From the NCBI GenBank assembly GCA_050084515.1, contig CM114273.1, positions 1,178,001-1,242,000 of the forward strand: DNA of 64,000 nt, given 5' to 3'. Shown here piece after piece: positions 11,871 to 22,699 of the stretch. Position 1 is the stretch's first letter; the number at the start of each line of letters is the position of its first letter. The position numbers and the translations under genes are program-made. This DNA comes from Blasia pusilla. Its lineage: Eukaryota > Marchantiophyta > Marchantiopsida > Blasiales. The notes below the pieces were generated by a model. It saw nothing but the letters and a program-made list of their open reading frames with translations, was not told the origin of the DNA and ran no database searches.

Positions 11871-12245
11871 AAGAAAGAAACCAAATTAGATGTTCCACAT
11901 TCAGCTGAATCTCGATTACAACGAAAGAAAGCAACTATCGTTGTGATCATCTCACAACATAGTCACCTACCTCATCTACGAAAAGCGGGGCTTCCATATC
12001 CCCCCCTGTCACCTCGAGCTTCCATCCACACACGAGCTCGTAGTAGAGCTCAGAAGCTACTGGGGCTCAGCACCACTGAAACCAACTGCGGTATTTATTG
12101 AGATCCATAACTTCGAGACATGCTTTTTTTTTTTGGGGCCATCGAACTCGCCGCACACAAAAGTGATTCATACGTCAACGATTCTCATCGATGCCATCGC
12201 CAATTGATTCGAACGGAAGAGCGAGAGCTACTGATCGTGTGATGC

Positions 12246-12617
12246 TCATCGAGATGCTGGGCAGTCTTTATCTTCCTTTGGAAACCAAGCCAAGTACAGG
12301 AATAATTCTGTGTTTAATATGCACTGGGTGCTATCGGTTGGGACTATGGACGGTGGCATAGATTGACTAATAGTCTGACAGGCATTATCAGTATAGACCA
12401 CGATCTGATAGCAACTCAAAGTGTCTGCTGTCGGACCCCCAGTGATCTGAACGGATTTAGCACCGAATTTCTGACAAGTCGCTTGAGGTATCTTCGAGGT
12501 GAGAGTGAGGATCGAGCTCTGGCAATCTGCAGAATTGAAAGATGTCACCTCCACAGCCTCGATTTCCTGCATGATCGGCAACACGAGAAGAAAAGCCATT
12601 GCAATGATGAGCTTCAT
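12246..12617 (-). CDS. Secreted six-cysteine small protein, copy 1 (123 aa)
   Basis: Function unknown. An intronless 123-aa frame starts with a signal peptide (residues 1-21, beginning MKLIIAMAFLLVLP and ending IEA, predicted cleavage before VEV), giving a mature protein of about 102 aa for export. Cysteines lie at 32, 48, 69, 80, 99 and 119, i.e. C-x15-C-x20-C-x10-C-x18-C-x19-C, likely three disulfides. Family motifs are CYQIVVYTDNAC, PTD before the fifth Cys, and AWFPK near the end. Spacing of all six cysteines is identical to the copy at 21297-21656. The other copies end at the sixth cysteine, but this one reads four codons further (PASR), into sequence that matches the 3' UTR of the second copy. 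Mature start, cysteine spacing and a C-terminal Cys recall plant beta-barrel antimicrobial peptides of the MiAMP1 type, but this is only a resemblance. I found no clear TATA box. The flanking sequence is moderately GC-rich. Confidence 0.85.
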   Translation of the reverse strand: MKLIIAMAFLLVLPIMQEIEAVEVTSFNSADCQSSILTLTSKIPQATCQKFGAKSVQITGGPTADTLSCYQIVVYTDNACQTISQSMPPSIVPTDSTQCILNTELFLYLAWFPKEDKDCPASR

Positions 12618-12867
12618 TGTTGGCAGATCCGATGCCCACTGCTTCGATAGATCCTCCGATCCTGCTCTGCCAGTTTCCTTGTGAGGTTGAGAAGGGTTAT
12701 CGAGGGTTATGGAGGGCGATGGAGGGCTATGGAAGGTTATGAAAGAACAATTCGGGGGAATTCAGGGTTCGATTTCTGCGTTGTGGGGTGGCATTTCTAC
12801 GAATAAACAATGAGAGAAGGAGATTAGAATAACTCTATTGGAGGCTCATGCGTGTCCAGAAAAAGTC

Positions 12868-13275
12868 CTACTGAAGGCCCGGACGATTCGGGCGATTTCT
12901 TTCAGGTCCACACGATCTCGGGGTACATGGTGTCTGATGCAGCTGCTTGTGGATTCGAGGATGGAATTTGCCCTTTCGAATGGTAGCATTCACGATTCGA
13001 AAAACTTCTTTCCAGGTCCACAAATCTGCGTGGTCGAACAGGTCGCCTACTGCCTCATCCTTGCTGCATTCCAGCTGGATCCATGCAGCAAGGTCTGCTA
13101 TCGGTCCATGGCCCGAGATTGGCTCGCTGATACGCCCACTCCGTCTAGAAACCTCTTTCGATTCTGCATTGAATCTGCAAGACTGTCGTCTATGGGGCTG
13201 TAGAGTCCGAATGTTTCGAATAATGGTTTTCTCGCAGTTATACTTGTAATTATAACCATCAGTGTAAATAACCAT
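12868..13275 (-). CDS. Orphan open frame, 135 codons, uncertain
   Basis: An open frame from an ATG at 13275 to 12868, upstream of and in the same orientation as the first six-cysteine gene. The translated text is not low-complexity; it includes a segment around ADLAAWIQLECSKDEAVGD and DLWTWKEVFRIVNATIRKG. A sequence resembling the DNA for 'WTWKEVFRIVN' recurs about 100 bases downstream in another frame, so a short duplication is present. A possible splice acceptor (CTTGCAG) lies within the first 100 bases. I recognise no domain. It could be an exon of a spliced gene, a 5' leader of the neighbour, or chance. Confidence 0.25.
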   Translation of the reverse strand: MVIYTDGYNYKYNCEKTIIRNIRTLQPHRRQSCRFNAESKEVSRRSGRISEPISGHGPIADLAAWIQLECSKDEAVGDLFDHADLWTWKEVFRIVNATIRKGKFHPRIHKQLHQTPCTPRSCGPERNRPNRPGLQ

Positions 13276-13979
13276 GGCTTTCTCCTATTCTGGGGATAAA
13301 TAAACGTTTCTGACTTTCATGGGTATCCGAATTGACGAATTGTACGAAACAGCAAACAAAATCCGGTCGATCTTGGATAATAGTAGAGTACTGAAATCGA
13401 GGTGAATTCACCATAGCTCCTTCGAAAGCATTTTCTGTTCCCCAGCCGGTGGAGGTAACTTTCGAAGAAGATCTATATCGCCACCAACTTCTTGTTTCTG
13501 GGATTCATTCGACGCGCTCGAATGAATTGACTCGGGTCAGATCCCGAGTTGAGCGATCGATTTCAGATGGATTCCCGAGGATCCGATCTCTGAACCCCTA
13601 CATGAGGGAAGAAACGCTTACACCATGAGAACTGACGGATAGACATGCTTCGAACAGTGAAAGGGTTCTGTACAAACTTCCAAATAAAATAAATAAAACG
13701 CATGCGGAATGTGAGAATATGCCCTTAATTCTGGTTTCCCTCCCGAACGAGGAGCCCAGAAGCACGTGAACTTGCTTCCTCTGCTTCGAGAGGTGTGTGA
13801 AAGGGTCGAAACGGGACATCTGATGCTCCGATCGATGCCCTCATTCTTCGGGTCCTCTTCCACTGTGCGCGCACTACAGTGGAAGGGCTGGGAGATCAGC
13901 CGGAGCGCCTGCAGAAATCTCACGTCCAAATACAGGGGCCTTCCCCGAATCCAGCCAGCCGCCGTGCAGGTTCGAAGTC

Positions 13980-14330
13980 CCCTCCCATTTCACTGCATCG
14001 AATTTCGCATGCCTCCCCCGATTCGTGTAGACAGACAGACTCGCGCCTCCAGGGACTTTCTTATAGCTTTCCCGATTCCTGTAGGTAGACAGACTCGCGC
14101 CTGCCCAGAATTTCGAATGGCTTTCCCGATTCACGTAGACCGATTCACTTAGATTCATGTAGACCGATTCGTGCTGAGAATTCTGTACAGCTTTCCCGAT
14201 TCATATAGACGGACGGACGGACGCGCGCCTGCCGCGAACTATGATGCCTTCCACGATGGATGTAGACATACAGACCGACGTACCAGAGCTTGCCGCGAAG
14301 TATGGGTCCCGAGAGCTCCAACATTAACAT
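13980..14330. repeat. Degenerate tandem repeat of about 60 bp, five to six copies
   Basis: A phrase like 'tttcccgattcatgtagac' followed by 'agacagactcgcgcctgcc' recurs across this GC-rich stretch. Several stop-free frames on both strands follow from the repeat. No domain was recognised in the surrounding 13.6-14.5 kb GC-rich island. Confidence 0.75.
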
Positions 14331-14519
14331 GTGAGGACTCTGAGGAGGAGCGAACTCTAAAGTTTCTCACCGTCTTCTCGACGTCGTGAAGTTCTCGGTG
14401 GGTGACTCGGTTGCGTTTAGGAGGCGAAGATTGTCTACGAAGATCGATGGCGCAGATCGACTGGAGCTCATAGCAAGCGCAGCGTGTCGGCTCATCGCAC
14501 ACTTCGGAGGTAACTCGCC

Positions 14520-15540
14520 TCCGAAGTTACCTCCGATCCAATTCCTATTTTATAATTTCTAGTAAATTTTAGTAATTTATGAAACTAATTGAAACTCTTA
14601 TGAAATAATTTATTTTTGAAATTAAAAAAGTTAAAATAAAAAAATAAAATAAATGGAAAACATCTTAATCATTTAGTAACGATTAGTTAGGATCACTTCC
14701 GTTTAATTATGATACCACATAAGGTATGCAAATGTATTTTTGAATAAATTTGCATATTTCAATTAATATAAAATTTAATAAAGAACGCGGGATTTCATTT
14801 AAATCAAAACTCCAAGAGTAAACTGAAATTTTTTCCAAAATTTTATTTTATTTTTCATAATATTTTAAAATTTTAAATAAATTCTTTTCCATGACTAACT
14901 TTTAAAAAATTTAACGATCTTTTCTGATTGATTTTTCATTATTTTAACTCAAAAAGTGAACCATCTTATGGGATTAAAATATTTAGAAAAGAAATGTGTA
15001 TGGAAAATGCACTTTCCAATTATAAGATAATTTGCTAGTATCTATATAAATAATTTGTAAAAATAACTAAAAAGATGTTTTAAGAAGGATTGAAAGATGG
15101 AAATTTTTCTTAAGAAAATCTATAGGGGATTTAAGTATGTGTTATTTTGGAGGGAGAAATATTAATATAAAATTTTTAGGGAATAATATGACTATTTAGG
15201 GGAATGAGATATTATTTTAATTTAGGATTTGAATTATTTATAAGGGCTATTCTTTAAGATTTACCAAAGTGAATTTTAGATTTAAATTAGAAATATTATG
15301 TTTATTTTGGAAAATAATTTCCAAAATAGTTTTGAAATAAAGTTGGTGAACATTGACCTCCATAATTTTCTCTATTTTGATTCAATAAAGTGACTAAAAT
15401 ATGCATGCATGTTAGGGATGGCTATTTTTTAGAAAAAGCTTACAGGTTAATCCTAACACTGTAGAAAAAATTATTTATTAAACCATATTTCTCATGTTGG
15501 ACATTAGGAATACTTCCTACATGTGAATGTAGAAATGAGG
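14520..15540. other. Very AT-rich spacer
   Basis: This is among the most AT-rich stretches of the window, with runs of A and T and no frame of useful length. A short near-palindrome (CTCCGAAG/CTTCGGAG type, about 14502-14530) marks its left edge. No gene seen. Confidence 0.5.
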
Positions 15541-16775
15541 GTGCTAGCCTCGAAATTCCCTTGTAACATAGGGTGGGGATGTTATTTGATATGCTAATGT
15601 AGATTCAAGAGTGGAGTTTTACGCTAGACAATTCGTTCTTACTTTGATTTTACATAAGAACGCTATGAAGGGGCAAAAGGAAATTCGTTGTATGCATATA
15701 ACGGGTTGTCTCGATGGGGAGCTCCTTGAGATACGGGTTGGCTTTTGTGTCATCGTTTCTCTATTGAAAAGGCCGTGCGCGAAAGCGTTACTTACTTTTC
15801 AGTGATTGTGGCTAATAGCGGACTAGGATAGAGTAGTGGTAAAGTGATGGATATTAGTGCTTGGATGTAGCACACGAGTAATAACGTGGGGAGAGAGCGA
15901 TGAGTCTCGGGAAGGCAGAAGCAAAGTATGTTACATGAACGAACCATAGCTACCTTGACGGCAGTTAGGCTAGGTCACAACCGTTAGGTCAAAGAGTTAT
16001 TTTAGGTCACTTGGAACATTTAAGGGGGAGCCGGAAGAAAGTGGGAGAGCACACTACAAGGTGAAGGCCATGAGGGTCAAGGTCACATATAGGTGCACTA
16101 CATATGTGCGCCCTTGCAATCTCACTCACAATACAATCCACATGGCTTACTTTGCTTGAGACTATGTGGTGCCCTATACACCTCCCAGAAGCCTACGTCC
16201 TTGGGCTTGCTTGGACGTAGACGCACAGACGTAAGGTACCAAGCCCAAGGACGCACATATGTAGGCTTGAGGGAGGTGCATAGGGCACCTTATTGTCTCA
16301 AGGAAAGGAAGCCACGCAGCTTGTAGTATGGGCGAGAGTATGGGCTGTGGGAAGGAAGGGATCGCTGATTTATTGCAGGTTAGAATCCGTTAGTAAGGGA
16401 GTCAAAAGAGAGTTGAGAGCAAAGGATGAGCAACGGTGGAAGCCGTGCATAGGGGCTAGTTGGAGTCGGAAAGTTCTGAAGAATATGGGCTTAGGAGCAA
16501 ATCTCTTGCATGTGTGAACTTTGACGCTAGCATCCAGATTCCCACATAGCATAGGGTAGATATGTCTTAATATTTTAGGGTTAATGAGCCGTTTTTACTG
16601 TTATTTTACATGAGAAATATGGCGGTTGTATGGTTTTGATGTATATAAGTAATTTTATTTCATTTGAGTGAATCCAGCCATGCGTGGGAAAGATTGTTGT
16701 TGTGTGCGTGGGAAAGATTTTTGTTGTGTGGTGTGTGTGCCAATGTGTGTTAGAACGACAGAGCAAACACACATT
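15541..16775. mobile_element. Possible LTR-retroelement remnant
   Basis: Two diverged segments about 970 bp apart share the order 'gctagc..', 'attccc', 'atagggtngg', then 'atgt' (near 15543-15582 and 16526-16563). That looks like a polypurine tract followed by an LTR start. The stretch near 16640-16760 has 'tgcgtgggaaagattgttgt', reminiscent of the LTR-like repeat at 55.2-55.9 kb. No pol domain is seen here. This may be one degraded LTR or two LTR ends. Confidence 0.3.
16155..16302. repeat. Long imperfect hairpin, arms about 56-63 nt
   Basis: The arm from CTTGAGACTATGTGG to TTGGGCTTG (16155-16210) pairs with 16240-16302, with a few bulges and a loop of about 30 nt. The best paired blocks are GTGCCCTAT-CACCTCCC and AAGCCTAC / GTCCTTGGGCTTG. 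It sits inside the possible LTR remnant. It could be a foldback element or an inverted duplication able to give small RNAs. Confidence 0.8.
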
Positions 16776-16799
16776 TACTTGTATTTATATATTTTTAAT

Positions 16800-17330
16800 T
16801 AATCTTTATATGATATTTTATCATTTTTAATGAGTTATTTATTTCTCTGATTCAAGAAGAAATTCCAAAAATGAAAGAGACTTTCCACCTAATATAGAAG
16901 TCAAGCACCTAATTATTAGCCAAGGCAATACTCCACTAAACGTGAAATTCTTACAAATATGTGTGAGAGGTTTTATTAGTATTTGAAAAGGATCCATTAT
17001 TATCAGGGTTAGCATATGAGAAACCCTCACCCCATAGTACATTAGCCATGGAATGGTAAGAGCATTTACTTGTAACTTAAACATCAAATGTTGCTCATAA
17101 TGTAGAGCTTGTAAAGCAGCCATGAGACTCTTGTTGCTCTTCTAAAGTTTCTCTTTGCATGTTCCTTGAATGACTAAGATAATTATTTCTACTTTATTTA
17201 CCCCTTATCATAGATCAAAGTTCTTGAACCCTAAATCAAGGCACATTAGATCCTTTTAACTCGTAAGTGCACTTTCATAGACATAAGTAGTCTTCTAGTG
17301 TAATTATGTTAGATTTGTGGGATAGATTTC
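16800..17330. other. Spacer, no gene seen
   Basis: AT-rich. A 94-codon minus-strand open frame (16839-17123) has no recognisable motif and is not supported as a gene. Confidence 0.4.
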
Positions 17331-17334
17331 TTTC

Positions 17335-18290
17335 ATAGTACATAAATCTATCGAAATTCTGGTGTAGGGAAAATCCATCAATCGAATTGTGGCATGGGCC
17401 AAGATCCATAATAGAAATCTATCGAATTCTGGTGTAATCCATCAATGGAAATCTATCAAATTTTTGGTGTAAGACAAGATCAATCAATCGAAAGCTATCC
17501 AATTCTGCTGTAGTACAGATACATCAATGCAAAACTATCAAATTTTGGTGTAGGGCAAGATCCATCAATCGAAGTCTATCGAGTTCTGGTGTCGGGCAAG
17601 ATTCATCAATCGAAAGCTATCGAATTCTGGTGTAGTGCAAGAGCCGTTACTCGAAATCTATCGAATTGCAAAACTTCCGTCGAACTCACATTCCTCCTAT
17701 GCCTACCATGTTCCTCTCGAAGGTCAGGAAGACTGGTGGACAAAGGCTTTGCACTGTTTGAGCTATGGCCGAGATCTGTAACACGAAACCTCGACAGAAT
17801 CGGTGCCCTTCACTTGTAGGAGATAACACCCACAGTATTGGTGTTTTGGGCGCCATAGCCAGGACGAATGAGAGCTTCATCTCCTCCCATTCGCGTGTAG
17901 GGATGAGAGCTTCATCGTGTCCCGAACTATAACCGCAGGGCACGCAAGTGCTCTCTTTCTTATCGTGACCCTAAATATGATCTCTCATATATATAGAAAA
18001 GAGCTGAGGACGAGATCGAGAGAGCTACGGTGGACAACACCAGAATTTGATAGATTTCGATTGATGCATCTTGCCCTTCACCAGAATATGATAGGTTTTG
18101 ATTGATGGATCTTGCCCTACGCCAGAAATAGATAGACTTGGATGGATGGATGGATTTCGATTAAAGGCTCTTGCATCTGACAGATTTCGATTAACGGCTC
18201 TTGCACTACAGCAGAATTCGACAAATTTCAATCAATGAAGTTTTCCTTCTACCAGAATTCGATACATTTCGATTGGCTTCGTGAGGTATT
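17335..18290. repeat. Two arrays of one minisatellite in opposite orientation
   Basis: Left array (about 17335-17670): units like 'gaaatctatcgaattctggt' plus 'gtagggcaagatccatcaat', roughly eight copies. Right array (about 18030-18290): the reverse complement of the same unit, roughly six copies. Between them lie about 350 bp of non-repeat DNA containing a minus-strand frame whose start MKLSFVLAMA is signal-peptide-like. It shows no six-cysteine pattern, so I do not call it a gene. The pair could form a long hairpin. Confidence 0.8.
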
Positions 18291-18299
18291 CGTGGAGGT

Positions 18300-19250
18300 T
18301 CGATGAGCACAACCACATGCAAAGTTCCATTCGAACATTCGACAACCTCAGAACGTCATTCGCTCAAAAAGCCGATCTATGAGAGCTACTTGACATTCGA
18401 AAAGCCACTCTATCAAAGACTCTGCACTCTACAGGGTGGCACAAGCGCATGCCACAAGAGTGGCACGCATGGTAATTTGAATTATCCAGCGGAGCTCCAC
18501 TGTGTATTCCCTTGTATAATGATACCTTCAGATTCCATCGGTACTCACTCTATTAACCCTAAAACAGTGCGTTTGAAGGTTGCTTACGCGCATATCGGGA
18601 AGTTTGAAGCTTTCGCCTGAACCGATAGTTTGCCGGTATTTTATCGCTGGGAAGGTGGTCATGCCGCTTAGTAAAAGAGAACTTATGTTTTAACGGAATA
18701 GAACCTAAAATTATATGTATTAATATAATATAATTAAATTGAATTGGAGCCATTATATTGATTAAAAAATACAGGTGTCAAAAGATATGGAATATAAATT
18801 GGGGGCGAAAGTAAATTAACCCAATGAAATAAGTTTGAAATTAGGAGCCATGAAATAAGTTTGAAATAATACCTTTTAAAATAAGCAGTGCACCTAAGTC
18901 TACTATGGATGCACACGGGATAATTAATGGGATGTGACTACTTATTTGGCTGATCCAAAATTCTTAATTGATTAATTAATTTTTAGATCCAACTTAAAAT
19001 GATCTTATTGGTCTAGCCTAGTGCCATGCCAATGTTAGAGAGTGCTCAAAATCAAAATGGCACTCTCATTCAAGATTTAACTTTTCATGGAATCCACTGT
19101 GTTAATTCTTCCGTTTCAGATTTATCTCCTTGAATTAGTTCTACTAAATGAGAGCCCTAAGTAATAACTAACTAGCAAACTGCATATATGGCCATTGGAT
19201 GGTCTTTAAAAATCAAGAATTTCCATAGAAGGGTATTGTACTCTATTATC
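18300..19250. other. Spacer with one weak open frame
   Basis: A 105-codon plus-strand frame (18303-18620) follows the inverted array. It has no recognised motif and an unremarkable composition. The rest is AT-rich spacer. Confidence 0.35.
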
Positions 19251-19254
19251 TTAC

Positions 19255-19620
19255 ATCCTTAATTATGGGGGGCCATGAAGGTTGTAAAACTAGCATAGCC
19301 CCTTAGAGTTTGGCTGTTGTAGTTTAGACCCCTAATCACGTAGGCCATTAAGGTTGTCAAAAAAGAGGCCGTTGTGCTCATAAGAGCATTTTTAACACCC
19401 CTAATTAGGAAGGCATTTAGGGTTGTGCTCATAAGGGCATTTTTTACACCCTTAATTAGGAAGGCCTTTAGGGTTGTCCGCATTATTTTACACCCCTAAT
19501 TGTAGGAGGGTCATTAGGGTTTTCAAACAAGAATAGCCCTCTTAAGATATGGATGTTGTGTGCTGATTAGGTCGTCTCTTACGGCCCTAATTAGGAGGAC
19601 CATGATGTGCAACTTTACTA
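19255..19620. repeat. Tandem repeat of about 60 bp, about six degenerate copies
   Basis: The phrase 'cacccctaattaggaaggcc' with 'attagggttgt' recurs with variable spacing. A minus-strand frame with repeated TTLNAFLIRGVKNALMS text is a by-product of this array. Confidence 0.8.
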
Positions 19621-20229
19621 ATTTTTTATTTTATCATTTGAGATCACCTTCTCCATAGGAGACATTTTAAGAGATAGGTTTGCATGTCTTCCACTCAAAA
19701 CTTGAGCTATAGCCTCATGCTACGTCAAAAATAAAAAATCTAAACGTGTCTAAGTTAGACTAGTTGGAAAAGAACTTATCCATCCATTAGCATCTTTAAA
19801 TGTATGAAGATAATAATGCATATGACAGACCTGATAGGAAAAGTCACCTCACAAAGCTCCATTAGTTATTTATTAATACTCATAGGAGGTGGGCCATAAT
19901 CATTTGGTAGAAATGAAACATTTTTTATCCTTTGTAAATACACCCAATTCTTTCCTCATCCTTCCATTTCATATCGATGGTTACCAATTGGAATAGTGGT
20001 GGGCATTTACATGGCTTGATGTAAATATGGAGGAAACCAAAATTATGTATAAAGCTTTAGTTTTGATTCTAGAGGTGCATTGGAGTAAAGCTAACATGGC
20101 CCACCAAATAAGGATAAAATGTAACATCTAGAAGGATTTTGTATCTTTTTATGCATTGGATTTATGTCACACATATTATCTCTAGAAATACATTCCATCT
20201 GAAAAATAGCTTAAATGCAAAAACGGTGA

Positions 20230-20600
20230 GCAAGCATGATATTGGGCTATGGGTTGTGATCATACTCTTTTCCATGGTGAGATCATTTATTCAATGCCAA
20301 GAGATTTGCAAATTACACTCACTATCATTGCTCAATTGAAAGTAAGATAGAACAAAGGAGCATTGGGTCTCCAAGTTCCATCAACCGGTACAAGAATGGA
20401 TACATCTTTTCATCAGCTTATGCTCGTTAATTCCATGGTGGGTTCATTAATTGATTCGGTACCAAGAGTTCTGAACATCACTTTCACTAGTATTGCTCAA
20501 CTGAAGTTTGCTCTGATAGAAAAAAAGAAAAAAAAGATTGGGTGACCAAGTTCCAGCAAGAATGGAAACATCCCTCATAAGTTTCTCTTCGTTAGAATCC
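20230..20600. repeat. Tandem duplication, unit about 165-175 bp
   Basis: The phrases 'ccatggtgngntcatt' and 'ccaagttcca' recur about 160-175 bp apart, giving a little over two copies. It lies left of the minisatellite that flanks the second six-cysteine gene. Confidence 0.75.
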
Positions 20601-20799
20601 ACAAGAGAACGAAAGAATGAACGACTTCTTGTTCATCTTAAGAAACACGAAACCATGAGTATATTATCCATGAAAACTCGTCATGATAAATTTACATGAT
20701 AGCAATTATGTAGTCTATGGAGCTGCACATCGGTTGGACAAAGAAATTACTCTAACCGTATCTCATTATATGTTTCACATTCATCTCCAAACGAGATCC

Positions 20800-21190
20800 T
20801 AAATTGCCCCTTGCAGCAGCCACATGATGCAGATTCTAGATCGCCCGTAGCAGCAGCTACAAGATGCAGATTCTAGACTTTCCATTGCATCAGCCACATG
20901 ATGCAGATTCTAGACTTTCCATTGCAGCAGCTACAAGACACAGATTCTAGACTCTCCATTGCAGCAGCCACATGATGCAGATTCTGGACTCTCCATTGCA
21001 GCAGCCACATGATGCAGATTCTAGACTTTCCATCGCAGCAGATACAAGATGCAGATTCTAGACTCCCCATTGCAGCACTTCCATGATGCAGATTCTAGAC
21101 TCCCCATCGCAGCAGGCACATGATGCAGATTCTAGACTCCCAATTGCAGCAGCCATATGATGCAGACGCTACATCGCCCATTGCAGCAGT
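20800..21190. repeat. 36-bp minisatellite, about ten copies, 3' of six-cysteine copy 2
   Basis: The unit is near 'catgatgcagattctagact' followed by 'ccattgcagcagccac'. The array ends about 100 bases from the stop codon of the gene at 21297-21656, i.e. on its 3' side. Confidence 0.9.
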
Positions 21191-21296
21191 CACACGCTCG
21201 AATCAAGCTCTAGATGCAGAAGTTTGAGCCTCGATTCTCACATGAACGAGTGTCTCTGAATGGGAGCTACCGATCGCGTGACGCTCATCAAGAACT

Positions 21297-21656
21297 CTAG
21301 CATTCGTCGGATGCCTTCGGAAACCAAGCGATGCGGAAGTTGATTCCGGTGTTGAACAGGCAAACATCAATGTCTGTCGGGACCAAGTACTGCAAGGCGT
21401 TTTCGTCAATAATCTTGCAGCTTTCATCTTTGTAGCTCACAATTTGATAGCACCTGTAGATACTAGATGTCGAGCCCCCCGTGATCTGAATGGCAGGAGC
21501 GTCGAACCTCTGGCAGGTCCCCATCTCAATCTCTGGCGCGATCTTGGTGATCGCACTCTCGCAGTCCGCGGCTTCGAATGAAGAAACCTTTACGGCCTGG
21601 ACGTGCTGCTTCATGGGGAGCATCAGGAGCACGGCCATTGCAATCAGCGACTTCAT
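21297..21656 (-). CDS. Secreted six-cysteine small protein, copy 2 (119 aa)
   Basis: Function unknown. An intronless paralogue of the gene at 12246-12617. I chose the ATG at 21656 (MKSLIAMAVLLMLP) because it gives a signal peptide aligned with copy 1; the frame is open for eight more codons upstream. Predicted cleavage follows QA, before VKVSSF, giving a 98-aa mature chain. Its cysteines at mature positions 11, 27, 48, 59, 78 and 98 match copy 1 exactly. CYQIVSYKDESC, PTD and AWFPK are conserved. The protein ends on the sixth Cys. About 30 bases after the stop resemble the 3' flank of copy 1 (shared GATGAGC..TCAC.CGATC.GTAGCTC). A TATA box lies at 21788-21794. Conservation of protein features against divergent DNA argues that both copies were under selection. 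A beta-barrel antimicrobial-type fold is a guess. Confidence 0.87.
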   Translation of the reverse strand: MKSLIAMAVLLMLPMKQHVQAVKVSSFEAADCESAITKIAPEIEMGTCQRFDAPAIQITGGSTSSIYRCYQIVSYKDESCKIIDENALQYLVPTDIDVCLFNTGINFRIAWFPKASDEC

Positions 21657-21787
21657 AGTGAGACGATCCGATTGCAGCACTTCTGTGGATGAAACGATCT
21701 GCAGTTCAGTTCTGCGCTTTCTTTTATGGAGAAGCGGAATGAAAAGCTTTTCTTCTCCTTTTGCTCTTTTTCTGTTATGAGTGTCCC

Positions 21788-21794
21788 TTTTATA
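21788..21794 (-). promoter_or_regulatory. TATA box of six-cysteine copy 2
   Basis: On the minus strand CATATAAAAGGG lies about 130 bases before the chosen ATG, a canonical TATAAAA motif that would give a 5' UTR of roughly 100 nt. Confidence 0.65.
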
Positions 21795-21799
21795 TGAAA

Positions 21800-22690
21800 C
21801 TCGTTACTGTCATGTTAGTTTTTATTTATTTATTTTTTCAAGTTATTCTTTGGGTTTGAGTTATTTGTTGGGTGAGTTTTTTTGGGGGATCTTGCTTTTA
21901 TAAATAAGAAGTAGGGAAATTTTGATTTAGAATTGGGTGCATGGAGAGGAGGAAGTATTAGTTTTGAAGGTGGTGATGGAGAGTCTTGAGGTTTGTGCTC
22001 TCTTTGTTTTTTTTAGAAAGATTGGTATGATTTGTTTCTATTAATTTTTTGGGAGTTTTGCATGGAAACGTGATAGACTTAGAGTAGTTTATCTAGGTGA
22101 GCATGGGAAGACCCGCATTTACTTTGACTTCGAATTTCGAGCTTTCCCAAGGGTCCCTAGAACTGAATTGTTTTATTTGGCTAAGTCAATGGAAAGGGCT
22201 CTTACCTAGAATGAATTACTTTTTTGGAGAAAACGCATGATTTATGACTATGGATGGTTGGGCATCCCATAATCATTAATAATGAGCTTCCAAGGAGAGT
22301 TGGTCAAGCTCTAGGTCAAGGACGAGGCTCACTTAGATATGCACAATGAATTATTGAAATGATCCCTTGAAAAACTTTAGGATATGATATTCCTACCGCC
22401 CCTTCGGAAAAATTCATAAAGCAAGTCATGAGGGGATGACATAACTTCAAAAAAATGGGCATCTTGTGGAGAAAGTTTTTAGAATTTAAGAATTCCTAAA
22501 CAATTGATTTCCTTATCCAGGACTTCCTCTTATGTCCAAAAATCTTGTAAACACCACAAGAACTAGCAAAATTGGAAACTACCAAGCTCCTCACACTTAA
22601 GTTAGTTCTCAAGGAACTTAACCTTGCCACTCCTCTACTATATTTCCCTAAGCTCTAGTTGCTAATTGATGCGCATGCATCTCGTCACTC
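21800..22690. other. Spacer, no gene seen
   Basis: AT-rich with T runs, unique sequence, no coding motif. The right end grades into the array that follows. Confidence 0.4.
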
Positions 22691-22699
22691 ACAATCTCC

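Noticed and set aside
17686-17943. Possible fifth six-cysteine gene (start MKLSFVLAMA)
   Set aside because: Only the hydrophobic start is similar. There are few cysteines, none with the family spacing, and no CYQIV or AWF motif.
20873-21070. Cys/Trp-rich minus-strand frame (SCICCDGK)
   Set aside because: It is the 36-bp minisatellite translated through; no start or domain support.
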